Assembly: GCF_001042985.1 (NCBI RefSeq)
Contig: NZ_JYKY01000005.1
Span: 152,437-216,436 of the forward strand
Length of the DNA stretch: 64,000 nt
Reading direction: 5' to 3'
Source: Pseudomonas lundensis
Lineage (GTDB): Bacteria; Pseudomonadota; Gammaproteobacteria; Pseudomonadales; Pseudomonadaceae
Part shown: positions 43,835 to 51,540 of the stretch, one piece after another
How positions within the stretch are numbered: position 1 is the first letter of the stretch
Layout: every line of letters begins with the position of its first letter
Translations under genes and position numbers: made by a program
The notes under the pieces: generated by a model
What the model was told of the DNA's origin: nothing
The model's input: the letters and a program-made list of their open reading frames with translations, nothing else
Databases searched by the model: none

Positions 43835-43852
43835 TGCGCAAGAAGTTGCGCA
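43835..43852. repeat. Palindromic copy of the TGCGCAAGAAGTTGC motif
   Basis: TGCGCAA-GAAG-TTGCGCA is a seven-base-arm palindrome. Its first 15 bases recur at 43918-43932 and, inverted, at 43943-43957. Confidence 0.8.
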
Positions 43853-43858
43853 CTCATT

Positions 43859-43867
43859 TGTGGATAA
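43859..43867 (-). promoter_or_regulatory. DnaA-box sequence
   Basis: TGTGGATAA is the exact complement of the consensus DnaA box TTATCCACA. It falls between two copies of the motif above. A single nine-base match can occur by chance. Confidence 0.35.
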
Positions 43868-43915
43868 ACCTGTGAATACATTGCTACAGGCCATATGCCT
43901 ATTGGTCTGTAGAGG

Positions 43916-43959
43916 AGTGCGCAAGAAGTTGCACAGTACTGCGCAACTTCTTGCGCACT
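43916..43959. repeat. Hairpin with 17-bp perfect arms
   Basis: The arms AGTGCGCAAGAAGTTGC (43916-43932) and its reverse complement (43943-43959) surround a ten-base loop. A T-rich stretch follows, so it could terminate or attenuate transcription. It lies about 440 bp before vgrG. Confidence 0.85.
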
Positions 43960-44125
43960 TTTCCCCTGTTTTTGGCCCAAAAAACACCCTCTCAAAAACC
44001 CGATTTCGCTATGTGTTTGCTTTAAAAGGAATTCCTAAAAGCTGGCACGAACCTTGATTAATCGATTCAGCGCTTGAGCGATTGTGTGGCCTCTCAAGTG
44101 CCTGTTTTCAGCAAGGAGAACCTCC

Positions 44126-44335
44126 ATGGCGGAGCCGAATTTCATGCCCCTCGCGGGCCCCCGGCAGGGGCTAATTATTGCCGCTGCGAACACTGCATTT
44201 GGGTGGGGACACCCTGTCGGGACGCGCGTGCAAACCGGGGCATGTTTCAAGGCGTCTGCCAATGCGCGTCGGCTGCTTTTCGGTGCCGAGGCCGGGTGTT
44301 CACCTGTGGTTGGTTGTGACCGACCTGCTGCCTGA
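44126..44335 (+). CDS. Possible small ORF before vgrG
   Basis: A 69-codon frame starts at an ATG with a textbook ribosome site (AAGGAG, seven-base spacing) and ends 67 bases before the vgrG ATG. The protein starts MAEPNFMPLAGPRQGLIIAA, is rich in Ala and Gly, and matches nothing I know. Base use is not clearly coding. It may be a leader peptide, a remnant, or chance. Confidence 0.25.
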   Translation: MAEPNFMPLAGPRQGLIIAAANTAFGWGHPVGTRVQTGACFKASANARRLLFGAEAGCSPVVGCDRPAA

Positions 44336-44402
44336 AGGCAACCCTCGTTCATCACGCAGGTTGCCGTTCCTAACGTTGAGGTGTTCACCCGAGGAGTCAT
44401 GG

Positions 44403-46478
44403 ATGTTCAGTCCAGCCAACGAAACGCAATTTACGCTCACCATCCAGGGGCTTAAGCATGACCTGCGCGTGCTCAAGTTTCATGGGCAGGAGACGATCAG
44501 TACCCCCTTTGCAATCACCGTGGAGCTTGTCAGCGAACGCTCCAATCTTGACCTTGAGCGCGTGCTGCACCAGCAGGCATTTCTGGCGTTCAACCGCCAT
44601 GGCAACGGGATTCACGGGCAGATTTATCGCATTGAACAAGGCGAGTCGGGCAAGCGTTTTACCCGCTACAGCCTGACGCTGGTGCCCCACCTGGCGTACC
44701 TGCGCCATCGCACCAACCAGCGGATCTTTCAACAGCGCACGGTGGCGCAGATCATTGCCTGCGTGCTTGAAGAACACGGCATTCAAGGCGATACCTATCA
44801 GTTCCAATTGAATGCCAGCTACCCGCCGCGAGCGTACTGCGTCCAGTACGACGAATCAGACTTGCACTTCATTCAGCGGCTCTGCCACGAAGAAGGCATT
44901 CACTACCACTTCCAGCATGGCGAACAGTCCCATGTGCTGGTGTTTGGCGATGATCAGACCGTCTTCCCGCGACTGCGCCGCCCCACGGCCTACGTACAAG
45001 ACAGTGGCATGGTGGCAGATGAGCCTGTTATCCGGCAGTTCAAGGTGCGGTTTGAAGCCCGCCCCAGCCGTGTCACGCGCCGCGATTACGATTTCGAAAA
45101 ATCCGGTTTTGTGATCGAAGCCGACCACCGTCCCGAGGTGCAGACCCCACAGCCCGATCTGGAGGACTACGACTATCCCGGTCTGTTCGTGACGCAAGAT
45201 CGCGGTAAGCCCCTGACCCGACGCGCCCTTGAGCGGCACCGCGCCGACTACCTTCAGGCCGAGGGCAACAGCGATCAGCCGACGCTGGTCACGGGGCATT
45301 TTCTCTCCCTCACCGGGCACCCGCGCAAAGAATGGAACGACCTGTGGCTGCTCACTGAAATCCACCACCAGGGTTATCAGCCGCAAGTGCTGGAAGAGAG
45401 CACCTCCTGCGACCTCGAACCGGATACGGACGCGTTCGAGCAGGGCTACCGCAACACCTTCCTGGCCACGCCGTGGGATGTGTTTTACCGCCCCAAACAG
45501 GCTTACCCCAAACCCCGGGTGCTGGGCAGTCAGACCGCGTTAGTGACCGGGCCTGCGGGGGAAGAGATCTATTGCGACGCCTATGGGCGCATCAAGGTCA
45601 AGTTCCATTGGGACCGTGCAAGCCAGGGGGATGACACGTCCAGCTGTTGGCTGCGCGTGGCCTCTAGCTGGGCAGGCAGCAGCCACGGCAGCGTGACGAT
45701 CCCGCGGGTCGGCATGGAAGTGCTGGTGACTTTTCTGGAAGGCGACCCCGACCAGCCTGTGGTCAGCGGCTGCCTGGCCAACAGCCGTCACCCGGTGCCT
45801 TATCCACTGCCGGCCAACAAGACCCGCACGGTATTGCGCAGCCGCAGCACCCCCCACAGCACCGGGTTCAACGAATTGCACCTTGAAGACCGCGCGGGGC
45901 AGGAGCTGATCTACCTGCGCGCCCAGCGCGACATGCAACGCAAGGTTGAACACGACTGCCGCCTTGAGGTGGGCAACGAGCGGCATGAAACCATCACTGG
46001 CAACAACATCGTGGTGCTGGAGGCCGAGGACCATCGCACCGTGGCTGCGGACCGCAAGGTCGAGCTCAAGGCCAATGACTATCTGCACGTCGCCGTCAGC
46101 AGTCACACCCGCGTGGGGCAAGCACTGGTGGCCGAAGCCGGGCAGGAAGTGCACATCAAGGCGGGCGCCAACCTGATTCTCGACGCGGGTGCGAGCCTCA
46201 CCCTGAAAGCGGGCGGGGAACACATTGTCATTGGCGGCGGGGGGATATTCAGCAGCTCCCCGATTCAAATCGGCGGTGCTCCGGCCAGCGGCACGGCTGC
46301 CGCCCCGTTGCTGCCGGGGATGCTCGGGCTCATGGCCACGCCGTCCTTGCTTGAGCACGGCCAGGACCCGACCGCGCAGGCCTCGCCAGCCCCTCAAACG
46401 CCACTGCCCCCCAAGCCCGTCTGCAAGGACTGTTTACTCGCCGCGCAGGTCAAGGGCGAAGCGTTAGTGGCGCGTTGA
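44403..46478 (+). CDS. vgrG: Type VI secretion spike protein VgrG
   Basis: The 691-residue VgrG (TssI) begins MFSPANETQFTLTIQGL. It has the gp27-like part (about 1-380), the gp5 OB-fold DAYGRIKVKFHWDR, and WLRVASSWAGSSHGSVTIPRVGMEVLVTFLEGDPD, the VgrG hallmark. A DUF2345-type beta-helix tail runs from about 500. The C-terminus ends in a Pro/Ala-rich linker and CKDCLLAAQVKG. The start has GAGGAG upstream. No T6SS core genes are present, so it is an orphan cargo island. It should carry the Tle1-type lipase encoded downstream, loaded by the DUF4123 protein. Confidence 0.96.
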   Translation: MFSPANETQFTLTIQGLKHDLRVLKFHGQETISTPFAITVELVSERSNLDLERVLHQQAFLAFNRHGNGIHGQIYRIEQGESGKRFTRYSLTLVPHLAYLRHRTNQRIFQQRTVAQIIACVLEEHGIQGDTYQFQLNASYPPRAYCVQYDESDLHFIQRLCHEEGIHYHFQHGEQSHVLVFGDDQTVFPRLRRPTAYVQDSGMVADEPVIRQFKVRFEARPSRVTRRDYDFEKSGFVIEADHRPEVQTPQPDLEDYDYPGLFVTQDRGKPLTRRALERHRADYLQAEGNSDQPTLVTGHFLSLTGHPRKEWNDLWLLTEIHHQGYQPQVLEESTSCDLEPDTDAFEQGYRNTFLATPWDVFYRPKQAYPKPRVLGSQTALVTGPAGEEIYCDAYGRIKVKFHWDRASQGDDTSSCWLRVASSWAGSSHGSVTIPRVGMEVLVTFLEGDPDQPVVSGCLANSRHPVPYPLPANKTRTVLRSRSTPHSTGFNELHLEDRAGQELIYLRAQRDMQRKVEHDCRLEVGNERHETITGNNIVVLEAEDHRTVAADRKVELKANDYLHVAVSSHTRVGQALVAEAGQEVHIKAGANLILDAGASLTLKAGGEHIVIGGGGIFSSSPIQIGGAPASGTAAAPLLPGMLGLMATPSLLEHGQDPTAQASPAPQTPLPPKPVCKDCLLAAQVKGEALVAR

Positions 46479-46520
46479 TATTCAGGTCACCAAAACAATA
46501 AGAGAAGGGAAGGAAAAGCC

Positions 46521-47330
46521 ATGACCACGAACGCAAAAGAATGGCTGCATCACTTGATAGGCGAAGCCCGCAGTGCCGGAATCGATCATCTGGACCTGCT
46601 GCTTAACGGCGCCGTACTGCCAGAGGCGCTGTTACCGCCGCTGCTGGCACTGAGCCCGGCGCCTGAGTGTCAGTGGCTGCTTGAGCACACCCCCGAACAG
46701 GCGCTGGCTCATCAGGGGCCGGTGTTACTGCGCATCGCCCTGGGGGATCAGGCGCACATTGCAGCGACAGCGCACTTATTCACCGCCGTGCACGCGCAGT
46801 TTTGCGTGCTGGCCCTGATCAGCCGTTGGCCTTTCGACAAACTGGCCGTGCAATTGCGTGGCGCCACCCAGGCAACCTGGAACAAAGGCACCAGCAGCGG
46901 CGTGTTGCGCTACTACGACACGCGCCTGTTCAGGCATTTCTGCGAGCAACTCGACCCTGAACAACTGGCGCCTTTCCATGGCCCGGTGTGCCGCTGGCAC
47001 TGGATCGACCACGACGGCAAAAAGGCCTCGCTGTGCGGTCTGGACATCAACCCCCAGGACCACAGCGCATTGACCGGCCTGACCTTAAACGCAGCGCAGG
47101 TCCAGCCGTTGCACGCCCTCAGCGCAGCCCTCCAGTGGCTCAAAAAAAATGACTGCACGCCTGCCCAACATGGGTTCACCAGCCATGAAGCGCTGATTCG
47201 ATGCCTGACAGGCATCCACCTGAACCTCAGCCGCCAACAGTTGGAAAAACCACAACACGAAGCCTTCATCGCCAGCGCATTGAGCGAATTCCCGCCCTTA
47301 AGCCTCACCCCCAAGAAGGCCGCCTTATGA
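46521..47330 (+). CDS. DUF4123 type VI effector adaptor (Tap-like)
   Basis: The 269-residue protein carries the DUF4123 pattern: HLDLLLNGAVLPEALLP near the N-terminus, then the aromatic/basic stretch VLRYYDTRLFRHFCEQLDPEQLAPFHGPVCRWHWID. DUF4123 proteins bind an effector and the tip of its VgrG. It lies 42 bases after vgrG and overlaps the first immunity gene (ATGA). Its partner is probably the Tle1-type lipase. Confidence 0.88.
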   Translation: MTTNAKEWLHHLIGEARSAGIDHLDLLLNGAVLPEALLPPLLALSPAPECQWLLEHTPEQALAHQGPVLLRIALGDQAHIAATAHLFTAVHAQFCVLALISRWPFDKLAVQLRGATQATWNKGTSSGVLRYYDTRLFRHFCEQLDPEQLAPFHGPVCRWHWIDHDGKKASLCGLDINPQDHSALTGLTLNAAQVQPLHALSAALQWLKKNDCTPAQHGFTSHEALIRCLTGIHLNLSRQQLEKPQHEAFIASALSEFPPLSLTPKKAAL

Positions 47331-47848
47331 CCCGCGCAGCTTGGCTCATCGTCATCAGCGGCCTTGCACTCCAAGGCTGCACCCCGCCAAAGCCCGTGCG
47401 TCTGGGTGCCCCCATCGAGGGGTATAGCCATACCTCGGCGGCGATAAACCGGTTTTCTGTGAACAGGGGGGGCGGGCCAAACATCAGTCCTTATAGCGGC
47501 GGTGGCAAACAGAATTGCTGCGCGTCACTGCCGGTGAAATGGCACCCCGGGCTGACGGTGGTGGTGGAGTGGGTGAAAGATCCTGATCCATATGCTTATG
47601 GGCGTTGGCCTGAACGGGTGTTTTCTGATGCGTGGAGTAAACGCATGGAAGAACACAAGACGCGTTACACCCGTCATCGAGCCGTTGTGCCTGTTGCACG
47701 GTATGAGGAGTTGGGGCTTGTCAATGTGCACTTCTTACCGTGCAACCAAGTAGCCGTTTCGGCTGGTGCGACTTATCCGGGGCGTCCCGATTATCCGTTT
47801 CACTTCCCTCAAAAAATTCAGGAGCCCGCGACATGTCCAGAGTCCTGA
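47327..47848 (+). CDS. Tli1-type DUF3304 lipoprotein, copy 1
   Basis: The 173-residue lipoprotein has a signal peptide with lipobox LALQGC, giving a periplasmic, probably membrane-tethered protein. The core reads PVRLGAPIEGYSHTSAAIN, NCCASLPVKWHPGLTVVVEW and YTRHRAVVPVARYEELG. It is one of three tandem paralogues just upstream of a Tle1-type lipase, in the position of Tli1 (PA3291) in P. aeruginosa, which neutralises Tle1 in the periplasm. Its start differs from copies 2 and 3 (MTRAAWLIVISG). It overlaps copy 2 by 16 bases. Confidence 0.85.
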   Translation: MTRAAWLIVISGLALQGCTPPKPVRLGAPIEGYSHTSAAINRFSVNRGGGPNISPYSGGGKQNCCASLPVKWHPGLTVVVEWVKDPDPYAYGRWPERVFSDAWSKRMEEHKTRYTRHRAVVPVARYEELGLVNVHFLPCNQVAVSAGATYPGRPDYPFHFPQKIQEPATCPES

Positions 47849-48363
47849 TCCGAGTCTTGTGGCTGATGTTGATCAGCGGCCTTTCGCTGCAAGGCTGCAC
47901 CCCGCCAAAGCTCGTGCGTCTGGGTACACCCATCGAAGGGTACAGCCATACCTCGGCGGCGATTCGTTTTTCTGTGAACGGGGGCGGGGGGCCGAATCTG
48001 GCGCCGTATGGCTACGGGGGTGGGCAAAATTGCTGCGCGTCACTGCCGGTGAAATGGCACCCCGGGCTGACGGTGGTGGTGGAGTGGGAGAAGGATCCTG
48101 ATCCATATGCTTATGGGCGTTGGCCTGAACGGGTGTTTTCTGATGCGTGGAGTGAACGCATGAAAGAACACAAAACGCGTTACACCCGTCATCGAGCCGT
48201 TGTGCCTGTAGCGCCCTATGAGCGACTGGGTGCAATCGATGTTCACTTTCTTCCTTGCAATCAGGTTGCGGTTTCGGCAGTGGCGATGCTGCCAGGGCAA
48301 CCCGGCTACCCGTTCAACTTCCCTCAAAAAATGCAGGAGCCCGCCACATGTCCAGAGTCCTGA
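47833..48363 (+). CDS. Tli1-type DUF3304 lipoprotein, copy 2
   Basis: The 176-residue lipoprotein has lipobox LSLQGC. The N-terminus MSRVLIRVLWLMLISG is identical to copy 3. The middle DPDPYAYGRWPERVFSDAWS is shared with copy 1 only. It lacks the asparagine after SAAI and has GYGGGQ instead of the SGGGKQ of copies 1 and 3. Its start lies within copy 1 behind AGGAGCCCGCGAC, and its end overlaps copy 3 by 16 bases. Confidence 0.85.
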   Translation: MSRVLIRVLWLMLISGLSLQGCTPPKLVRLGTPIEGYSHTSAAIRFSVNGGGGPNLAPYGYGGGQNCCASLPVKWHPGLTVVVEWEKDPDPYAYGRWPERVFSDAWSERMKEHKTRYTRHRAVVPVAPYERLGAIDVHFLPCNQVAVSAVAMLPGQPGYPFNFPQKMQEPATCPES

Positions 48364-48881
48364 TTCGAGTCTTGTGGCTGATGTTGATCAGCGGCCTTTC
48401 GCTGCAAGGCTGCACCCCGCCAAAGCCCGTGCGTCTGGGTACACCCATTGAGGGGTATAGCCATACCTCGGCGGCGATTAATTGGTTTTCTGTGAATGGA
48501 GGCGGCGGGCCGAACATCAGTCCTTATAGCGGCGGCGGCAAACAGAATTGCTGCGCGTCGCTGCCGGTGAAATGGCATCCCGGGCTGACGGTGGTGGTGG
48601 AGTGGGAGAAGGATCCCAATGTGTATGACTCAATCAACTGGCCAAAGCCCCGCTATTCGGATGCTTGGAGCAAAGCAGCCAGAGAGCATCAGGCCAAATA
48701 CACCCGTCATCGAGCCGTTGTTCCTGTTGCGCGGTACGAACGGTTGGGGGTTGTGAACGTGCACTTCTTGCCGTGCAACCAAGTGGCAGTTACCGCGGGG
48801 CTCATGATGCCCGGAACGCCCAAATATCCGTTTCACTTTCCTCAAAAAATGCAGGAGCCCGCGACATGTCCACAACCATGA
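48348..48881 (+). CDS. Tli1-type DUF3304 lipoprotein, copy 3
   Basis: The 177-residue lipoprotein has lipobox LSLQGC. It shares the signal peptide with copy 2 and NISPYSGGGKQNCC with copy 1, but has its own central segment DPNVYDSINWPKPRYSDAWS. As the copy adjoining the lipase gene, and overlapping it by 16 bases, it may be the cognate immunity protein, with the others protecting against related lipases. That is inference. Confidence 0.85.
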   Translation: MSRVLIRVLWLMLISGLSLQGCTPPKPVRLGTPIEGYSHTSAAINWFSVNGGGGPNISPYSGGGKQNCCASLPVKWHPGLTVVVEWEKDPNVYDSINWPKPRYSDAWSKAAREHQAKYTRHRAVVPVARYERLGVVNVHFLPCNQVAVTAGLMMPGTPKYPFHFPQKMQEPATCPQP

Positions 48882-51496
48882 ATTCATCTTCCCAAAAGCC
48901 GGCTCCGGAATTTATGAGCCCCACTCCTTATTTCAAGGAAGACGGGTTGCTGCCAAAAACGCCGGGCGATGTGTTGCGCAATTACCGAGAGCAACAAGCG
49001 GCCTTTCATGGGTTTGAGCAAGCCGCGATGAGCGCTGCTTGGGCTGCGGGACACGCATATGCGGGCGCCCCGTGCATGAAAATTGTGACGATCAGCCTGT
49101 GTTTTGACGGTACGAACAACCATGAACCGTCCGACATTAAGGCCAAGCCTTCCACCACAACTAACGTGGCGCGTCTTTACCACGCGAGTTTGGGGCGTAA
49201 CGAAAATGAAGTGGTAAGACGTGAGGGTTTTTACGCCTATTACATGCAAGGCGTTGGCACCGAATTTAAGGAAATACGTGAATTTGAACCCAACAGTGAC
49301 GGCCTGACAAAGGCGGTGGGCGGTGAGAACCGGATCAACTGGGGCATTACCCGAGTGATCGATGCCTTGAAAAGGGCTTCAGGCGAAACCTATCTGGATA
49401 CAGATGACGCCTATGCCTTGGTGCAGAAAATGGGCACCAGCCTCACCGAAGACTTACTCGGCGTTTCGCTTTTCAAAAACAGCTATACCCGCCGCCAGGA
49501 AGTACTGGCCGCCCCACTGGCTGAACTTAAAAGCCAGATTGATGCGGCACACGCGTCTAAAACCATTCCTGAAATCAAGGCCGTGCGCCTGTTCGTGTAT
49601 GGCTTTTCCCGTGGCGCAGCCCAGGCGCGGACGTTTGCCAACTGGCTGGAGGCCTTGACCAAGGTCGAGGTGGAGGGCAGCACGTGTTACCTGTTCGCTG
49701 GCCTGCCGATCAAGATCGTGTTCATGGGCCTGTTCGATACCGTGGCGTCGGTGGGGTTACCGTATATGGTGCCCTTTGCCGCCGGGCACATGGGCTGGGC
49801 CGATGGCAGCCTGCGCCTGAGCGATGACGAGGCCTTCCTTGAGCATTGCGTGCACATGGTGGCGGCCCACGAGCAGCGCAGTTGCTTCCCGGTGGATTCC
49901 ATTCGGCGTAAAGCCAACCCGGACGACCCGATGTGCCCGTCCACTTACCGCGCCGGTACGGCGGAGTACATCTACCCCGGCATGCACTCGGATGTGGGCG
50001 GCGGTTACCCGCCCGGCGATCAGGGCAAGGCCTCTCAGGGCGAAAAAGAGGTGGTGTCGCAGCTCGCTTTGCACCACATGTATGCCGAGGCTTATAAAGT
50101 CGGCGCACCTCTGCAGGCTCCCCCTGAAGCGTTTAATGCAGCATTAATGAATGAACGCCCTTGGCTAGCGATGAGTGAATCAACTTCTTTTGAATTCGCC
50201 GTAGGCCCCACCGTCATCACCCGTTTCAACACCTGGCTCAATGCCATGGACAACGGTCCGCTGGAGGAGGTGATGAGGCGCGAGGCGGGGTTGATTACCG
50301 GGTGGCGGATCAGCCGTTACGCCAAGGGCTGTGCCCCTCACACGCAGTCGTACAGCGATGTCATGAGGGATGGCGCGACCAAAGACATGAGCTCTGACGA
50401 GGTCAAGGCCTTCAAAGCGTTGCACGGCATGCAACTCAAGGCAGACGCGGCCGCGCTGGCGGGCGCGCCTGCTCCCGTTTTGACCGAGGTGCAGTTGGCT
50501 GAAAAAACAGCCCACGAAGCCATCAAAAAGAAGTACGAGGAACGTAGCAAGACCCCGCCCGTGCAGAGGTTCAACACCAGCAAGGTGTACGAACCGTCCC
50601 TTGAATACCGGCAATTGCGCAACGCCATGGCCGATTTTCGACGTGACTACGTGCCGGAATGGAACCTGGACACCAGCGAGTTTGTCGGCTGGGGAACGCT
50701 GTTAAACACGTTTCTCGGCGGGTTGGTCTACATGACCAATGAGCAGGATGAAGCGCAGCACTATGCCGACATGCGCAGGGATGGGGAGATCCGTTATGGG
50801 CAACTGTTCGGCCATGATGGCAAGGCGTTGAACGACAGTGTGTTGCCGATCATCCGCCTGTTCGATGAGCATGTGCATGACTCCCGCGCCTGGTTCATGA
50901 ACGCGGAGTTGAATGAACGCGAGTTGTTCAGTGATTACTTCCGTTACCGCAACATCTTTTTCGACAATGAGTCCAACAACGAACTGACGTTGTTGGTGAC
51001 CACTGAGCGCGTGGTGGGCGTGGCGCTGTCGGTGGCCAGCGTCGGCCTGAGCGTCAAACGCCATGACCCGCGCTTTCTGGTGGGGCTGGTGATACCGACC
51101 CTTGGCACCCCGGTGTTTCGCGGCAAAGTGGGCTTCCCGAGCATCAGCGCGTTTGACACCGTCACGCGCCGCGCCCTGCCCATGGTTGAAGGGCTGACCT
51201 CAATCCGCGCCTTCAGCAAAGACACGGCCAGCGCCGTCAAAGCCGCCCAGGCCTTGCCGCTGGCGCCGCTGCTGAGCGAAGCCACAGCCACGACCGAAGA
51301 CCTGATCGCCATCCTCAAAGGCGAACCCGCCGAAATCCCTGTCCCAAGCAGCGACGAACTGGCCCGTACCGCCGCCCGCAAATCCCGCTGGCCAAGCCCT
51401 GTGGAAATCGACCCCGTTGAGCAGGCGATTGCCGAACTGGTCGGCGGTCACGTCTACGGTAAACCCTACTTTTTGGACATCGATTCGATTGTGTAG
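48866..51496 (+). CDS. tle1: Tle1-type type VI phospholipase effector (DUF2235)
   Basis: The 876-residue protein has a DUF2235 alpha/beta-hydrolase domain at about 70-480, starting ISLCFDGTNNHEPSD. The nucleophile elbow is YGFSRGAAQA (Ser248), with Asp291 in GLFDTVASVG and His374 in PGMHSDVGGGYPPGD, spaced much as in P. aeruginosa Tle1. The C-terminal half may form the membrane-contacting module and has a hydrophobic part VVGVALSVASVGLSV. No MIX or PAAR domain is seen, so delivery depends on VgrG and DUF4123. The start shares the immunity genes' ACATGTCC junction. It is likely a phospholipase A acting in the target periplasm. Confidence 0.92.
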   Translation: MSTTMNSSSQKPAPEFMSPTPYFKEDGLLPKTPGDVLRNYREQQAAFHGFEQAAMSAAWAAGHAYAGAPCMKIVTISLCFDGTNNHEPSDIKAKPSTTTNVARLYHASLGRNENEVVRREGFYAYYMQGVGTEFKEIREFEPNSDGLTKAVGGENRINWGITRVIDALKRASGETYLDTDDAYALVQKMGTSLTEDLLGVSLFKNSYTRRQEVLAAPLAELKSQIDAAHASKTIPEIKAVRLFVYGFSRGAAQARTFANWLEALTKVEVEGSTCYLFAGLPIKIVFMGLFDTVASVGLPYMVPFAAGHMGWADGSLRLSDDEAFLEHCVHMVAAHEQRSCFPVDSIRRKANPDDPMCPSTYRAGTAEYIYPGMHSDVGGGYPPGDQGKASQGEKEVVSQLALHHMYAEAYKVGAPLQAPPEAFNAALMNERPWLAMSESTSFEFAVGPTVITRFNTWLNAMDNGPLEEVMRREAGLITGWRISRYAKGCAPHTQSYSDVMRDGATKDMSSDEVKAFKALHGMQLKADAAALAGAPAPVLTEVQLAEKTAHEAIKKKYEERSKTPPVQRFNTSKVYEPSLEYRQLRNAMADFRRDYVPEWNLDTSEFVGWGTLLNTFLGGLVYMTNEQDEAQHYADMRRDGEIRYGQLFGHDGKALNDSVLPIIRLFDEHVHDSRAWFMNAELNERELFSDYFRYRNIFFDNESNNELTLLVTTERVVGVALSVASVGLSVKRHDPRFLVGLVIPTLGTPVFRGKVGFPSISAFDTVTRRALPMVEGLTSIRAFSKDTASAVKAAQALPLAPLLSEATATTEDLIAILKGEPAEIPVPSSDELARTAARKSRWPSPVEIDPVEQAIAELVGGHVYGKPYFLDIDSIV

Positions 51497-51506
51497 CGCC
51501 GGTTGA

Positions 51507-51530
51507 GGGCCAGCCTTGGCTGGCCCTGTT
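51507..51530. terminator. Hairpin terminator between tle1 and RND operon
   Basis: GGGCCAGCC-TT-GGCTGGCCC is followed by TGTT. It lies between convergent genes, ten bases past the tle1 stop. The short T-tract makes it weak. Confidence 0.65.
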
Positions 51531-51540
51531 CCGCAGGGAT

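Noticed and set aside
43835..43959. CRISPR array
   Set aside because: Only two direct copies with an inverted third; spacing is irregular and no cas genes are present.
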